The notes under the pieces were generated by a model, which saw only the letters and a program-made list of their open reading frames with translations, was not told the DNA's origin and did not search any database. A program made the translations under genes and the position numbers. This document shows, piece by piece, positions 10,701 through 19,858 of a stretch of 64,000 bases of DNA (positions within the stretch are counted from its first letter, which is position 1; every line of letters begins with the position of its first letter). This stretch comes from Agapetus fuscipes. Its lineage: Eukaryota > Arthropoda > Insecta > Trichoptera > Glossosomatidae. Location of the stretch: assembly GCA_951799405.1 (NCBI GenBank), contig OX637359.1:2476201-2540200 (forward strand). The letters are read 5' to 3'.

Positions 10701-13700
10701 CAGGGTGGAGGGGAGTGTTTGTGCGGACCCATTGCCCAGGACGTGCGGCACGTCCTGTGGGATTGCCCTCTGCTGCACTCTCAACGAGAGCTCCTCATCG
10801 ACGCAGTCCGGCCGGCCGGTTCCGGACCGGTCGGCTACGCGGACCTCGTTGCCAGTAGAGCCAACTACCTTGCATTCCGCCGCTTCTGCCAGTCCTGGCA
10901 CGAGTTCGCAGCCGCGGGCTCAAGACTGGGCAGAGGTGACCATTAGCCCTCAGTCAGTCCTCGCGACACCCATACATATTGACGTATGTACACCCATAAC
11001 TTACTGCGCTCAGCGCGGATGGCAACTCGTTCGATACACGTCAATGAAGGGCTCCCGTCAGGCACATTAGCTTCAGTAACCTCGACGTTCTGGGGAGGGT
11101 GGGACTTCTTAGAGTCATGCGTTAGCCCCTGATTTGAGGATCCTCTTTTTCCTTTCTTGAGTAGAGTAACTTTAGCTGATTAACTTCAACGGGAAGGCCT
11201 TCCGCCGCCAAAAAAACATTGCAAGTGAAGTATCACCAAGTGAAGCGACTCCGCATGAGTTGTATGAACTTGGTGGGTGGAGGTGGGTAAAGTGCCTGTT
11301 GCCACTGGACTACGGACCGGTCCAAGATGCCAACGACACGCGGTGCACTTGAGCGGTAACCCATTCGAGTGCTCTCCGCGCCCAATGTTGCTTAACTTCG
11401 GTGATCTATGGGAACCGGTGCTTTCAACATGGTAACGTCGTTGACTATTATTATATTACTAGGCCTTTATAAAGCAATGTTTTATACTCGTACCTTTCTT
11501 CCTTGGCACACAAATGACATCGGGGGGATGGCAGTTACAGATCTTGAAGCATGGATATACTGAAAAAAGAAATCAAATATTAAATGATTAAGTATCTATG
11601 TACTTGCTACTGATTTTTTCATTTAAGTATTTCAGTTTGTTTCTGTTTTCTTTTATCCAACGCCAGGTCGAAAATCAGTAGTGTATTGTATGGAGATGTA
11701 TGAAAATGTTTGTCCAGTGATCCATAGACAATTCTGGCAGAATGCGCTGTGTTTGAAAAGGCCCTTACCGCGGACGATCTTGCATCTCTCGTCAGGCTTG
11801 CACTGCTTGCAGGGATTTGCCACACATGTGCAGGTCTCACAGCCACATCTGTCGCACTGGTGGCCGAATTTGCAGTAGGTAGTGCAGAATATGTCTGGAC
11901 AGTGTACACCGCCGCATCCTGTAAGAAAAAAAACAAAATATATGTATCAAAAAGTATACAAATAAAAAAAAAAAACATACATTTATTTTCACAACTGAGT
12001 ATTTATTTCACCTTGAGTACTTTTGACTTGGGTACGTCAATTTCAAGAGGACACCGAGGATACTATTACAAAATTGATAAGACAGGAAACCATAGAGAAA
12101 TGAGAAGGATGAGTTACGACAAAGAGGTACAATAGGGTAATTGCAGTGGTAGGAAAAACGGTTGAAAATAATATGGTTGTGTACCAAGAGTACATTTCAA
12201 GGATCACAATAATATATTTTTTAAGTAGTTAAAATAAAGATATGATTGATAATTTTGAAAAATAAAATGCGGAGAATTTGAATCCCGCTAAAAATGCAGC
12301 GTGAACGGCTAGGGACGTTTGTCGTCATTTTGACGACAAACGTCGCTGTCAATGAAACTGACTACCGGGCCCGTTGACACCTAAGCTCCGAAGATCTGAC
12401 GTCATATCCGCCCGAATAAAGAAATGACCTGTTTTAGTGGAAATGGAAAATACGCGAATTTTAAAGAGCTATAATTAAAAAGTTAAGCCACATATAATTT
12501 TTTTTAAAAACGCAAATGCGTTTTACAAAATACAGCCTACCATTTTATGAAATAAAAAAAAGTGAATTGACCCTATTAGGAAATTACCAACAAAGGTGAA
12601 GCAGCAGGAATTTTAACACTGACCAAACTATAAGGGCCCGTTGCACCAATTTCTCCCTTTCAAATCAAACATTTGGTTGCATTTATGTAAGTCAGCTGAT
12701 TTACATCATATTTTCTTTTCAAATTCCATCATATTATTACCCACTTCCGGGAAATATTTAGCCGAGGTCCTTATTACTATTATTAATACAAAATTTATAT
12801 AGCGCCTTTTATGACAGTGTGTCACTGCAAAGGCGCTTGCCTTTTTGATTGGACGAAGAGGTGAGTCTTGAGACGTCTTTATAACAGTCTCTCTAAATCC
12901 AGTTCCCTCAGTGGGGCGGGAATAGCATTCCAAGTCATTGGAGCGGCCGCCTTGAATGCCCTGTCTCCAAAAACAGTGCCAGAATTAAGCAATCAAATCT
13001 GATGTGTCAATCAAATATTGATTGTAGGTTGGTGCAACAGGCCCTAAGAATAACAATTTTTATGTTTATGAATTTTCAAAGTCTCAAGGGACAATTATTT
13101 GTCTTAGACTTTTTAAAGTGAAAATTGAAACACAGTGAAAATTCATTTTTATAAATAATTATAAAAAATTATAAAAAACACAGAGTTTTATTTTCACAAA
13201 TTGAGTATTTATTTCCACCTCAAGTACTTTCGACTTATTCACGTCATTATCAAGAGGATACTAAATTACAAAAATTGACAAGACAAACACCATAGAGAAA
13301 TAAAACAAAAATAATGATTTAGGTACGACAAATAGGTACAATAAGGAAATGACACATAATATAATTACAATATTATATAATGATATAACAAATTGACAAA
13401 ACAAAAAACCATAGAGAAATCTAAATAAAAATAATAATTTATGACAAATAGGTACAATAATGAGATGACGCATATTATAATTACAATATTAAAAAATTGA
13501 CAAAAAAAAAACCATAAATTGTCATACATTATTATTGTTATTTAGATTTCTCTATGGTTTTTTGTTTTGTCAATTTGTTATATCATTATATAATATTGTA
13601 ATTATATTATATTGTGTCATTTCCTTATTGTACCTATTTGTCGTACCTAAATCATTATTTTTGTTTTATTTCTCTATGGTGTTTGTCTTGTCAATTATTG

Positions 13701-15884
13701 TAATTTAGTATCCTCTTGATAATGACGTGAATAAGTCGAAAGTACTTGAGGTGGAAATAAATACTCAATTTGTGAAAATAAAACTCTGTGTTTTTTATAA
13801 TTTTTTATAATTATTTATAATTATTTGTCTGCTTTTGCACCTGGAATGGAGAACCTAAACACTGCCATTATTAAATGAATGCTTATTTTCGATGCAGTGG
13901 TCGCCATCTACGAATAACCAGACAAACCCCTAAATACCTTTTTGTGCTATTTTAACCTTACATTTATAGACCTAGAGGTTTGCCCAACATAAATGTATTT
14001 GCTTCTATGGACCATACTAACTAGAATTATAGGAAGAGATGGGCATGCATGAAGAGAGGGATGAATGTCGAGGAGATAAGGGAAGTGTGCAAGGACAGAA
14101 CAAAGTTGCGAAACTTGAGAAAAGTAAAGTTTACGGAAAATATTAAAGAGTGATTTATCCCAAAATCTGCCGTTTTTGTTTCTTACACTTTATGGTCTTA
14201 GCAAAAGAGTTACAGCGATGAAGAAAATCAAGTTCAAACAAACAAAAACGGCAGGTTTTGGGGGAAATCACTCTTTAATAAATGCTGTAAACTTTACATT
14301 ACTCAAGTTTTGCAACTCGTACTAAGGGTACAGATCATGTTATACTTATGAACTCATAGAGTGAGAAAAAGTTATCTACTCTGATGAATGAAAGTGAAAT
14401 ATGAATGGTGAATGAAAGCAAACTAAGGCCCGGTGTATTCAAGTATGGTAAAGTTAACTAAAATGCACTTTTAGTTATATTTTCATAATATTTCACTCGC
14501 CGAATTACGCCAGTGAATAGGTATTTAGTTAAACTTAACTAACGATTTTCAAGATGGTGTCGTCTTCACTGACACCAGCTGTTCTTTTTTAATGTAAGAA
14601 TAAATCAAAATGATTGCAAACTGAACATTTTATTTGTCGTTGTCCAGCTTTATGAAGGTAATGCATTTGATTTTTAAAAACAGTTCTTTGTTTTAAAGCT
14701 TTTGAATGGCATTGTAATTATTTCCAAGATTTGGGGGCGGGGCTTGTGACTTCGGTAATTCTCGGTTTCAGTTAACTCGAACTAGAGTATTTTGAATAAT
14801 AGTTCAAGTTATAGTTAACTAAAATATTACTAAACTTGAATATCTATCTATAATCTATAATCTAAGTTGCAAGGATATATTCATTTATCATTCAAAGCTC
14901 TCAGATGTATGCCCACAAACAAACACGTGTAGTTCGCGCTTACAAATGCTGATTGTGTACTTACAAATAAAATCCAAACCTCAAATGAACATAAGCCCTA
15001 CAACTCTTGCCGACATTCCCTGAAACAGGGGTGACATTGGCAAAGTGAACCATTTTTTACAGTATGGGTGGTCAGCCTCATACCAACCTATAAGTCAAGG
15101 AATATACCGACCCTAAATCAATATTATTATCAATATTGGCTGACTTCAGACTGATAAAACTTTGAATAATCTATAATGATCAATAATCTAAGTTACAAAA
15201 AGATAAAAAGGTATATCGCTGCCTTAGTTCTTGTTTACCGTATACGCCATTGAGAAAATTTAACATGAGCAATGTTTGCATGTGTACTGGACCAATGTGT
15301 TTTTTTGTTGTTGTTTAAATAGATTTGTGAAGAGGAATGCAATACACCAATCTATTCTGCCTGGCCAGAAACAGGCATTAATATCATCATTTAATAATTC
15401 ATTGTAGTTTATTATTAATGAGTTATTAAATAATAATTACCCAATAACATCTGTTGAACCAGGGTCAAAGTTAAAGTCAAGTGACCCAAGCGGGGATCGA
15501 ACTAACGTTCTTCCATTCGAAACACGCTAGAAAGATCAGCCCTCTTGGCCCCCGCGGCTATAACTCCGTCTTATGAAAACAAGAAATTTATTTGAAAAAT
15601 ATTTAAAAGAACTCTCACATTATCGAGTTTTACGGTTTTTCTTAGCTCAGATTGTGTAGAATTTGATTTGATAAGACAACTGCATGAAAAAATCATATTT
15701 GACAAGATTGGCGGATACGGTAAACAAGAACTGGGGGAACGATATACCCAAGAATGGCTCACAGGTGAGCAAAAAAGAAGTGCCTACCTCTATCTACTTC
15801 TGTTTCAGGCTCTTCCGCGCCGCACGCCAATGCAGATTCAACGAAGAAAAAAATAAAGAAAAAGGCAAAAATTAATTTGGCCAT
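4593..15884 (-). CDS. Gene C: two-domain antistasin-like secreted protein, 4 exons
   Basis: Complete gene: exons at 15788-15884, 11769-11918, 11494-11559 and 4593-4717 total 438 bp, 145 residues plus stop. Signal peptide, first domain, linker, second domain. The two-domain size recalls classical leech antistasin (family knowledge). The second domain is the only one in the locus with Arg in the presumed reactive loop (K-C-R-C-D-C), so trypsin-like targets are more plausible here; this is inference. A TATA box sits upstream at 15951-15957. The last codons and the stop lie inside a piggyBac-like MITE. The 6.8-kb third intron contains the whole R1 retrotransposon. A possible poly-A signal (AATAAA on the minus strand at 4265-4270) is also inside the MITE. 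Confidence 0.8.
5037..5275. repeat. Near-perfect palindrome with hammerhead-like motifs
   Basis: Two arms of about 110 bp around position 5154. Each arm carries CCTGATGATGATCTACTAGG followed by TCGAAAACGTTTG, one per strand. The order CTGATGA, small stem, GAAA resembles the hammerhead ribozyme core found in Penelope-like elements (family knowledge); the fit is imperfect. Confidence 0.65.
5285..5546 (-). mobile_element. SINE-1 3' part, split by the R1 element
   Basis: On the minus strand: tail with ATTATTATT, CACCAAATAAATCATCC end, CTGGGTCTTGCTTGAGAAT body, CCGGCGGAGTAC, up to the B box (GGATTCGGATCC). Breaks at ATTTA and resumes at 11298. Confidence 0.75.
6227..7606 (+). CDS. R1-like ORF1, gag-like protein with CCHC zinc knuckles
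   Basis: 459 residues. Basic Ser/Pro-rich N-terminus, a helical Leu/Glu/Lys-rich stretch around residues 105-165 (E-R-A-L-I-D-Q-L-L-D to S-K-A-K-L-L-I-T-T-L), then three zinc knuckles: C-H-R-C-x4-H-x4-C at residues 383-396, C-S-K-C-x3-H-x4-C at about 402-414, and a third starting C-A-T-C. In R1/SART/TRAS elements this protein binds the element RNA and targets it to the nucleus or telomere (family knowledge). Stop codon TAA at 7604-7606 overlaps the ORF2 ATG in TAATG. Start chosen as the ATG giving the full open frame; ATG at 6227 has a favourable purine at -3. Confidence 0.85.
   Translation: MPLAHTPTAHKPRIKTRKRRGSQSGSLPSSSGSCSPPPDRRTTPRASTSAANSPTAPVAPTTPCTPRAAVPTTSPAAGFEEAFRGIKELYNSKANKTTKAERALIDQLLDNISWERAAIRERSGDQEVELLQAQLELAKTKLALSDMEMELSKAKLLITTLRRNLEDSSATSAAPQAPSTAAAATAAPFRLSRTWSKVAAGKPDFPPLGPARPVVIVSSKADNDTPRSFERTLQALSNEVNPQSLGVEVVRKDKTRNGGVAVRLRTQEQASKLIQALSKSAGLSAQGPQPRMPRCIIFGLPQTTTIDELSSAIAAQTEDHSTLTREEIKRRVTLSHKTGPRTGNCHFVVNVPPCIRSALISRGRLFLGWDAHGIRDFCGATRCHRCQIFGHIARNCNKPSVCSKCAGPHDRDQCKAEAALHKCATCTQHKAPAGDHQTGDENCPARLAAARREMARTNY
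7606..10946 (+). CDS. R1-like ORF2, endonuclease and reverse transcriptase, one frameshift
   Basis: About 1113 codons over two frames. ATG at 7606 overlaps the ORF1 stop. N-terminal AP-type endonuclease: L-L-L-Q-E-Q, I-G-G-D-L-N and C-S-D-H-R-L. Reverse transcriptase: A-P-G-L-D, A-Y-R-P-I-T-L-L-P-V, Y-G-F-R-P-G, L-L-D-I-S-G-A-F-D, S-R-G-C-P-Q-G-S-V-L-G-P-L and R-A-Y-A-D-D-A. C-terminal C-L-C-x7-H-x4-C knuckle. Frame 1 runs to a stop at 9915, but the Y-A-D-D motif is in the frame starting near 9822, so the frame changes within a CT-rich tract at about 9780-9815. All catalytic motifs are otherwise intact. The frameshift may be slippage, a sequencing error, or a true inactivating change. Confidence 0.82.
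11298..11446 (-). mobile_element. SINE-1 5' part (5S-like head), split by the R1 element
   Basis: Minus strand: GTCAACGACGTTACCATGTT, CACCGAAGTTAAGCAACATT and GGGCGCGGAGAGCAC, a 5S rRNA-like region, followed by the tRNA-like GGACCGGTCCGTAGTCCAGT. Continuation of 5285-5546; about 12 bp of the SINE are missing at the break. Confidence 0.75.
11494..11559 (-). CDS. Gene C exon c3: cysteine-rich linker
   Basis: 66 bp, acceptor TTTTTTCAG, donor GTACGA. Encodes Y-P-C-F-K-I-C-N-C-H-P-P-D-V-I-C-V-P-R-K-K; four cysteines. Confidence 0.78.
11769..11918 (-). CDS. Gene C exon c2: antistasin-like domain 1
   Basis: 150 bp, acceptor TTCTTACAG, donor GTAAGG. Reads C-G-G-V-H-C-P-D-I-F-C-T-T-Y-C-K-F-G then C-D-R-C-G-C-E-T-C-T-C and N-P-C-K-Q-C-K-P-D-E-R-C. 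More cysteines than other domains; the D-x-x-G-C stretch is replaced by C-D-R-C-G-C. Confidence 0.82.
12133..12420. repeat. Dispersed repeat F2, copy 1
   Basis: Shares GGGTAATTGCAGTGGT, TACATTTCAAGGATCACAA, GAATTTGAATCCCGC and a GACGTCA-rich end with 48640-48860; a partial reverse copy is at about 1390-1470. Unknown type. Confidence 0.55.
12314..12344. repeat. Short perfect hairpin
   Basis: GACGTTTGTCGTCA, three T, then TGACGACAAACGTC: 14-bp arms, 3-base loop, inside repeat F2. The other F2 copy lacks the full hairpin. Confidence 0.7.
12634..13044. mobile_element. Harbinger-like MITE with nested LINE end
   Basis: Ends GGGCCCGTTGCACCAA and TTGGTGCAACAGGCCC are inverted repeats flanked by TAA on both sides (TWA-type duplication, typical of PIF/Harbinger). 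A minus-strand LINE end sits inside. Confidence 0.65.
12778..12985 (-). pseudogene. CR1/L2-like LINE C-terminal fragment
   Basis: Minus strand reads T-V-F-G-D-R-A-F-K-A-A-A-P-M-T-W-N-A-I-P, then R-L-K-T-H-L-F after a stop, ending in GGCGCTATATAAATTTTG and an ATTAATAAT tail. Same family at 54905-55050. Confidence 0.65.
13152..13814. repeat. Large fold-back F1, arms of about 290 bp
   Basis: Left arm 13152-13443 and right arm 13523-13814 are near-perfect inverted copies (ACACAGAGTTTTATTTTCAC against GTGAAAATAAAACTCTGTG), loop about 80 bp. Within gene C intron 1, so its transcript could form a long duplex. A shorter relative lies at 28560-28740 and a single arm at 11965-12130. Confidence 0.8.
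14112..14320. repeat. Fold-back element
   Basis: AAAATCTGCCGTTTTTGTTT on one side and AACAAAAACGGCAGGTTTTG on the other, extending out to AGTAAAGTTTAC and GTAAACTTTAC. Half of the same family is at about 41320-41400. Confidence 0.65.
14428..14842. mobile_element. MITE with AT-rich inverted ends
   Basis: GTATTCAAGTATGGTAAAGT plus TAACTA at the left matches the reverse of TAGTTAACTAAAATATTACT plus AAACTTGAATA at the right. No ORF. Confidence 0.55.
14849..15105 (-). mobile_element. LINE-A 3' end, short unit
   Basis: Minus-strand copy beginning TATTCCTTGACTTATAGG and ending in TTAGATTATAGATTATAG. Starts at the same base as several other short copies. Confidence 0.75.
15345..15570 (-). mobile_element. 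SINE-3, tRNA-derived
   Basis: Minus strand: GGCCAAGAGGGCTG A-box-like word, GTTCGATCCCCGCTTGGGTC B box, and the 3' end GCCTGGCCAGAA...ATTGGTGTATTGCATTCCTC. Better copy at 23170-23450. Confidence 0.6.
15575..15735. repeat. Dispersed repeat F3
   Basis: TCTTAGCTCAGATTGTGTAGA and the surrounding bases recur inverted at 62515-62640 and 55920-56010. Ends about 50 bp from the gene C exon 1 donor. Confidence 0.5.
15788..15884 (-). CDS. Gene C exon c1: start codon and signal peptide
   Basis: ATG at 15882-15884; M-A-K-L-I then a hydrophobic run F-A-F-F-F-I-F-F-F-V and A-L-A as a likely cleavage site, followed by a short acidic stretch (A-E-E-P-E-T-E-V-D-R). Donor GTAGGC, phase 1. Confidence 0.82.
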
Positions 15885-15922
15885 TTTCTTTGCGATAAGC
15901 CACCGGTTGTGATTGAAAAATA

Positions 15923-15957
15923 ACTGTTTGGTGCGTGATGTTACAGGTGCTTATATA
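15923..15957 (-). promoter_or_regulatory. Core promoter of gene C (TATA box and initiator-like site)
   Basis: TATATAA on the minus strand at 15951-15957 and ACAGT at 15923-15927, presumed start A at 15925, again 32 bases from the TATA box as in gene B. The start codon follows about 40 bases later. Confidence 0.6.
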
Positions 15958-16358
15958 GTGCTTATTTCAAATGAATGCGGTTCACGGCACAAAGCTATTC
16001 GTAGAATATCGCACGTTTAATAATAAAGAGCAATAACTCAAAAAACATGAATGTTGGGAAATCACATTTAAAGTTCAGACAACCAGTACAACTTGTATGG
16101 GATGAAAAGGGCGGCCGATGTTTTATCTCGGTCATATTCGTCCAAATTGAACGGCTGTCACTTTCTACCTATTCTTCTCCACATTGTTCTTGCGTTATAT
16201 TACAAAATCTCGATTTTCCCAATTTTCGAGTTATTTCTCTTTATTATTAAGCGTGCGATATATTATTGTAGACAAACAGAAGGAACCATTGAGTTGACAT
16301 ATTGGTGGAGATAGAGCTAGCTTAGGACATTGTAGCAATTAAAATTAAAATTCAGAAT

Positions 16359-16830
16359 TCCTTGACTTATAGGTTGGTATGAGGCTGACCACCCATACTG
16401 TAAACAAATGGTTCACTTTGCCAATGTCACCCCTGTTTCAGGGAAAGTCGGCAAAAGTTGCAGGATGTATGTTCATTTGAGGTTTGGATTTTAATTTTTA
16501 AGTACACACATAGTATTTGTAAGCGCAAACTTACACGCGTTTGTTTGTGGGAATGCATTTGATATGAACTTTAAGTATTAACCTATCTTTGGTATGAGGC
16601 TGACCACCCAAACTGTAAAAAATGGTTCACTTTACCAATGTCACCCTTGTTTCAGGGAAGGTCAGCAATAGTTGTAGGGCTTATGTATGTATGTTCATTT
16701 GAGATTGGATTTTTATATTGTAGGTCCACATGCGGCATATGTGAGCGCGAAATTATGCGTGTCTGCTTGTGGGAATATATTTAATATGAATCTCAAATGA
16801 TACATATCTTTGCAACTTAGATTTAGATTT
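16359..16830 (+). mobile_element. Two LINE-A 3' ends in tandem
   Basis: First copy 16359-16580 begins ATTCCTTGACTTATAGG; second 16590-16830 begins GGTATGAGGCTGACCACCCA and ends in (TTAGAT)n. More (TTAGAT)-type tail fragments continue to about 17060. From 17060 to 17530 AT-rich sequence, nothing recognised. Confidence 0.7.
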
Positions 16831-17539
16831 AGATTTAGAATGGAGCTATGTGTACCTAGCTATGTGTAGGCGCGAACCTACATGTCTGTGGGCATGCATT
16901 TGCAAACTTAAACGTGTCTGCTTGTGGGAATGCATTTAATATGGATCTCAAATATCTTTTCAAATTACATTTAGATTAGATTTAGATTTCGATTTGCAAC
17001 TTAGATGAGATTAGATTTTCAACTTAGATGAGATTAGATTTTCAACTTAGATGGGAGAGAAATAAAAACTGTATTTTTCAATATTGAAAAAAAATGCACA
17101 ATATTTATTCAACAAAAAAACATTAATTACAATCTTTTCAAAGGATTAATTTATGATCGATTTGTTTGTATTTACTTAAAAAAAACATAAATTCAAAGAT
17201 GGAACATCTGAACAAATACTGAGCAAGTTTGTTTTCGCAAACCGAAAAACATTTTTTTTTTTGCCAACTGCGCATGTGCAAGAAATTAATCAAACGATTG
17301 TTTGCACATAATGTTTACCGTGATATCAATGTGAATTTAAAATGTTATATCTGCATAACAAGGTCAAATTGTTCTTTACAATATAAAAATGGCGGTTGAT
17401 CTGTAAGGTTGGGGCTTTAAAAAAAAAAACTTTTTATAGAATATGTTTTGTAGGTTTTAATTTTTACTGTTTAATTGTTTAGTGTTTGTTTGTTTTATAT
17501 ACTTAAATGTAATTGATTGCTTGTATGCCTTAATTTATA

Positions 17540-17770
17540 GCTGACCACCCATACTGTAAAAAAAAATGGTTCACTTTGCCAATGTCACCCCTGTTTGAGG
17601 GAAGGACGGCAAGAGTTGCAGGGCTTATGTTCATTTGAGATTGGGTTTTTATATTGTGGGTCCACATGCCGCATGTGAGCGTGAAATTATGCGTGTCTGC
17701 TTGTGGGATTGCATTTAATATGAATCTCAAATGATACATATCCTTGCAGCTTAGATTTAGATTTATATAT
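17540..17770 (+). mobile_element. LINE-A 3' end
   Basis: GCTGACCACCCATACTGTAA to TTAGATTTAGATTTATATA; 5' truncated. A LINE-B tail fragment (CCTGGAGTGACTACATTAC and ATCATCATTATC) follows at 17770-17845. Confidence 0.7.
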
Positions 17771-18045
17771 AGACATGCACAAGCGTCCCTGGAGTGACTA
17801 CATTACAAATCGGGGATATAAAGAAATCACCAACTCATCATCATTATCAAGTTGGATTGATTCTTGATCTCCTTCATCAGCCACAGTCTATCTAAAGCCT
17901 TCTTCTTCCAGCCCCATTCTCCTTTTCCACGACAATCCACCATCACTCTGTCCTGTAACTTACTTTACCTACTTACTTTCTTCGGCTCAAAAGCCTTGAA
18001 GGCTCAGGTCCTCCTGCACCACAATCTTCCAGGACTCTTGGGACA

Positions 18046-18258
18046 GGGTGTCTATTCACGTTAGGGGATAGAGAAGACTCATCTCGATTTTCCCCGAAAA
18101 AGGAATAAAGGTATTGTGCCTCACGCCGGTAGAGTAGATTCATTTCGATTTTACCAGAAAAAGCAATAAATGGTATTGTGAGGCACAATACCTTTATTCC
18201 TTTTTCGGGGAAAATCGAGATGAGTCTTCTCTATCCCCTATCGTGAATAGACACCCAG
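18046..18258. mobile_element. Fold-back MITE, copy 1
   Basis: GGGTGTCTATTCACG at the left and CGTGAATAGACACCC at the right, arms of about 90 bp (GGGGATAGAGAAGACTCATC). Confidence 0.7.
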
Positions 18259-18265
18259 GGCTCTT

Positions 18266-18372
18266 ATTCACGATAGGGGATAGAGAAGACTCATCTCGAT
18301 TTTCCTAGTAAAAATTTTTCTGGTAAAATCGAAATGAATCTACTCTATCCCCTATCGTGAATAGACACCCTG
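18266..18372. mobile_element. Fold-back MITE, copy 2, shorter
   Basis: Same arms as its neighbour (TATTCACGATAGGGGATAGA ... CCCCTATCGTGAATAGACAC), internal part deleted. The two copies sit seven bases apart. Confidence 0.65.
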
Positions 18373-18719
18373 GAGAGATTTATCTCGTTCCTGAGTCAGA
18401 CTCCAGGCTTTACAACCGTACAACACCGAACAATGAAAGTGTATTTCTTGAATTTTGTGGAACAGTAGAGTCATTTTGTATACAATAACCCTATGAGGCA
18501 GAAAACAGCTGTGGTGTACCCGTCATTTTTACTATATACAAATTCAGGGATGTTTTTATATAATAAAAACGACATGTATGATTTTTGCGGATTTTTTTTA
18601 TTAATTTTGTAAGTACCTACATATGTAAATATGTTTTTGTGTTGAATTTAAACTTATGATATATTTAAGAAGGGAATAAATTGATTAATTAACTTCATAT
18701 GATTGAGCAAAACATCTAT

Positions 18720-19715
18720 ATTGGCTAGATTTTAGTGTTTACAGTTGGGTGTTGGCTTAGCGTCAAATTTTTGTAGGCTATTTATTAGTGTTGTTGACAG
18801 TAGTTGGCTAAGCAGCATATTTTTTGTTGGCTTGGTAGGTTCCTATTATATAGTTTTGACAGTTGGCTAAGTATTTTTTTATTTTTTTATTTTTTTTATT
18901 TTATTTATAAATTCACGACACTTAGTGCCTTTTACAAACCATACTAAAAATAGTGTTATAAATACAAGAGTAAGTAAAAAGTATAAAATGAAACAACAAA
19001 TATATCAGAACTACAATTGAAAACTATCCGGGATAAAAAGTAACATAAAACAAAATAATGATTACATAAGTAGGTATTAATACTTTAAAAAAAAATAGAG
19101 AGATGAGATAAAAAAACAAGAGAAAAGACAGTTTATGAATGTATAAATAGTAAGCAGAAATTAGAAGTAAGTAGCTGAATATAAAACCACAATTAAAAAT
19201 AGATTGAAAAAATTATAAATACCTATATATGAAAGTAAAATGAAACAAATAAACACATCTATTATATAGTTTTGACAGTTGGCTAAGTATCATGTCTTCG
19301 TTGGCTTTGAAATAGATAGTTTTGTTAGTTGGCTTTGCATCATAACTTCATCGGCTATGGATTAATTTTGACAGTTGGCTTAGCACAATATCCTTGTTTG
19401 TTTTGATAGTACCTTTCATCATAATATCTTTTTTGGCAGTATAGTTGTGACAGCTAGCCTCAATGCAGCTAGCTTAAAGATAGTTTTGGTGATTATTTAG
19501 CACTATGATTTTGTTTAGCTTAACTTAGCATCATTTATATATTTGTTGGCTATGTTTGAGCTTTGACCATTTTAACAGTTGGCTAAGCATTATATCTTTC
19601 TTGGTTTATGGTATTTTTGACCGCTGGCATGGTAGTTTTGACGGTTGGCTTGTTAACATGCTTTTGTTAGCTTTGCAGTAGTTTTGACAGAGTGGTAGTT
19701 TTGACAGTTGGCTTG
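18720..19715 (-). repeat. Decayed minisatellite in the 3' region of gene B
   Basis: At least nine degenerate copies of a motif reading AGCCAACTGTCAAAACTA on the gene strand follow the stop codon. The first copy after the stop repeats the end of the coding exon, including GCATGTT plus a stop. The motif is the DNA form of the K-P-T-V-K-T-T coding repeat. An A-tailed insertion interrupts it at about 18871-19256. Confidence 0.7.
18871..19256 (-). mobile_element. A-tailed insertion with long duplicated flanks
   Basis: About 390 bp beginning with a T-rich tract (poly-A tail of a minus-strand element). The flanking words are the same on both sides, with CTATTATATAG and then the repeat motif ending GGCTAAGTAT, giving a direct duplication of about 30 bp. 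It could be a retroelement target duplication or simply two repeat units. Confidence 0.45.
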
Positions 19716-19858
19716 TCAACATGCTTTCGTCGGTTTTGCAGTAGTTTTGACAGTTGGTTTGGTTGTGACAACCGTTGGTTTTAAAGTTGTTGTTGTCGTG
19801 GTTGTTGTTGTAGTTGTGGGAACAGGAACACAGCTAGTTTTTTGTGGTGAACCTTTAC
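19716..19858 (-). CDS. Gene B exon b7: terminal exon, Thr-rich tail
   Basis: Acceptor GTTATAG; reads K-G-S-P-Q-K-T-S-C-V-P-V-P, a run of ten threonines, then K-P-T-V-V-T-T-K-P-T-V-K-T-T-A-K-P-T and a final A-C before TGA (19716-19718). The K-P-T-V-K-T-T coding motif continues as degenerate DNA repeats after the stop. Confidence 0.83.

Larger units (their letters stand above)
5547..11297 (+). mobile_element. R1-clade non-LTR retrotransposon, near full length
   Basis: About 5.75 kb with 680-bp 5' UTR, gag-like ORF1, endonuclease/reverse transcriptase ORF2, and a 3' UTR of about 350 bp. An A-run at about 11210 may mark the true 3' end. GC-rich and codon-structured, unlike its AT-rich surroundings, so a recent arrival. 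It lies on the plus strand inside an antisense SINE-1 and within intron 3 of gene C. R1-clade elements are typical of arthropods. Confidence 0.85.

Noticed and set aside
16800..17060. (TTAGAT)n runs as telomeric repeat
   Set aside because: They are 3' tails of LINE-A copies and differ from the insect telomere repeat TTAGG.
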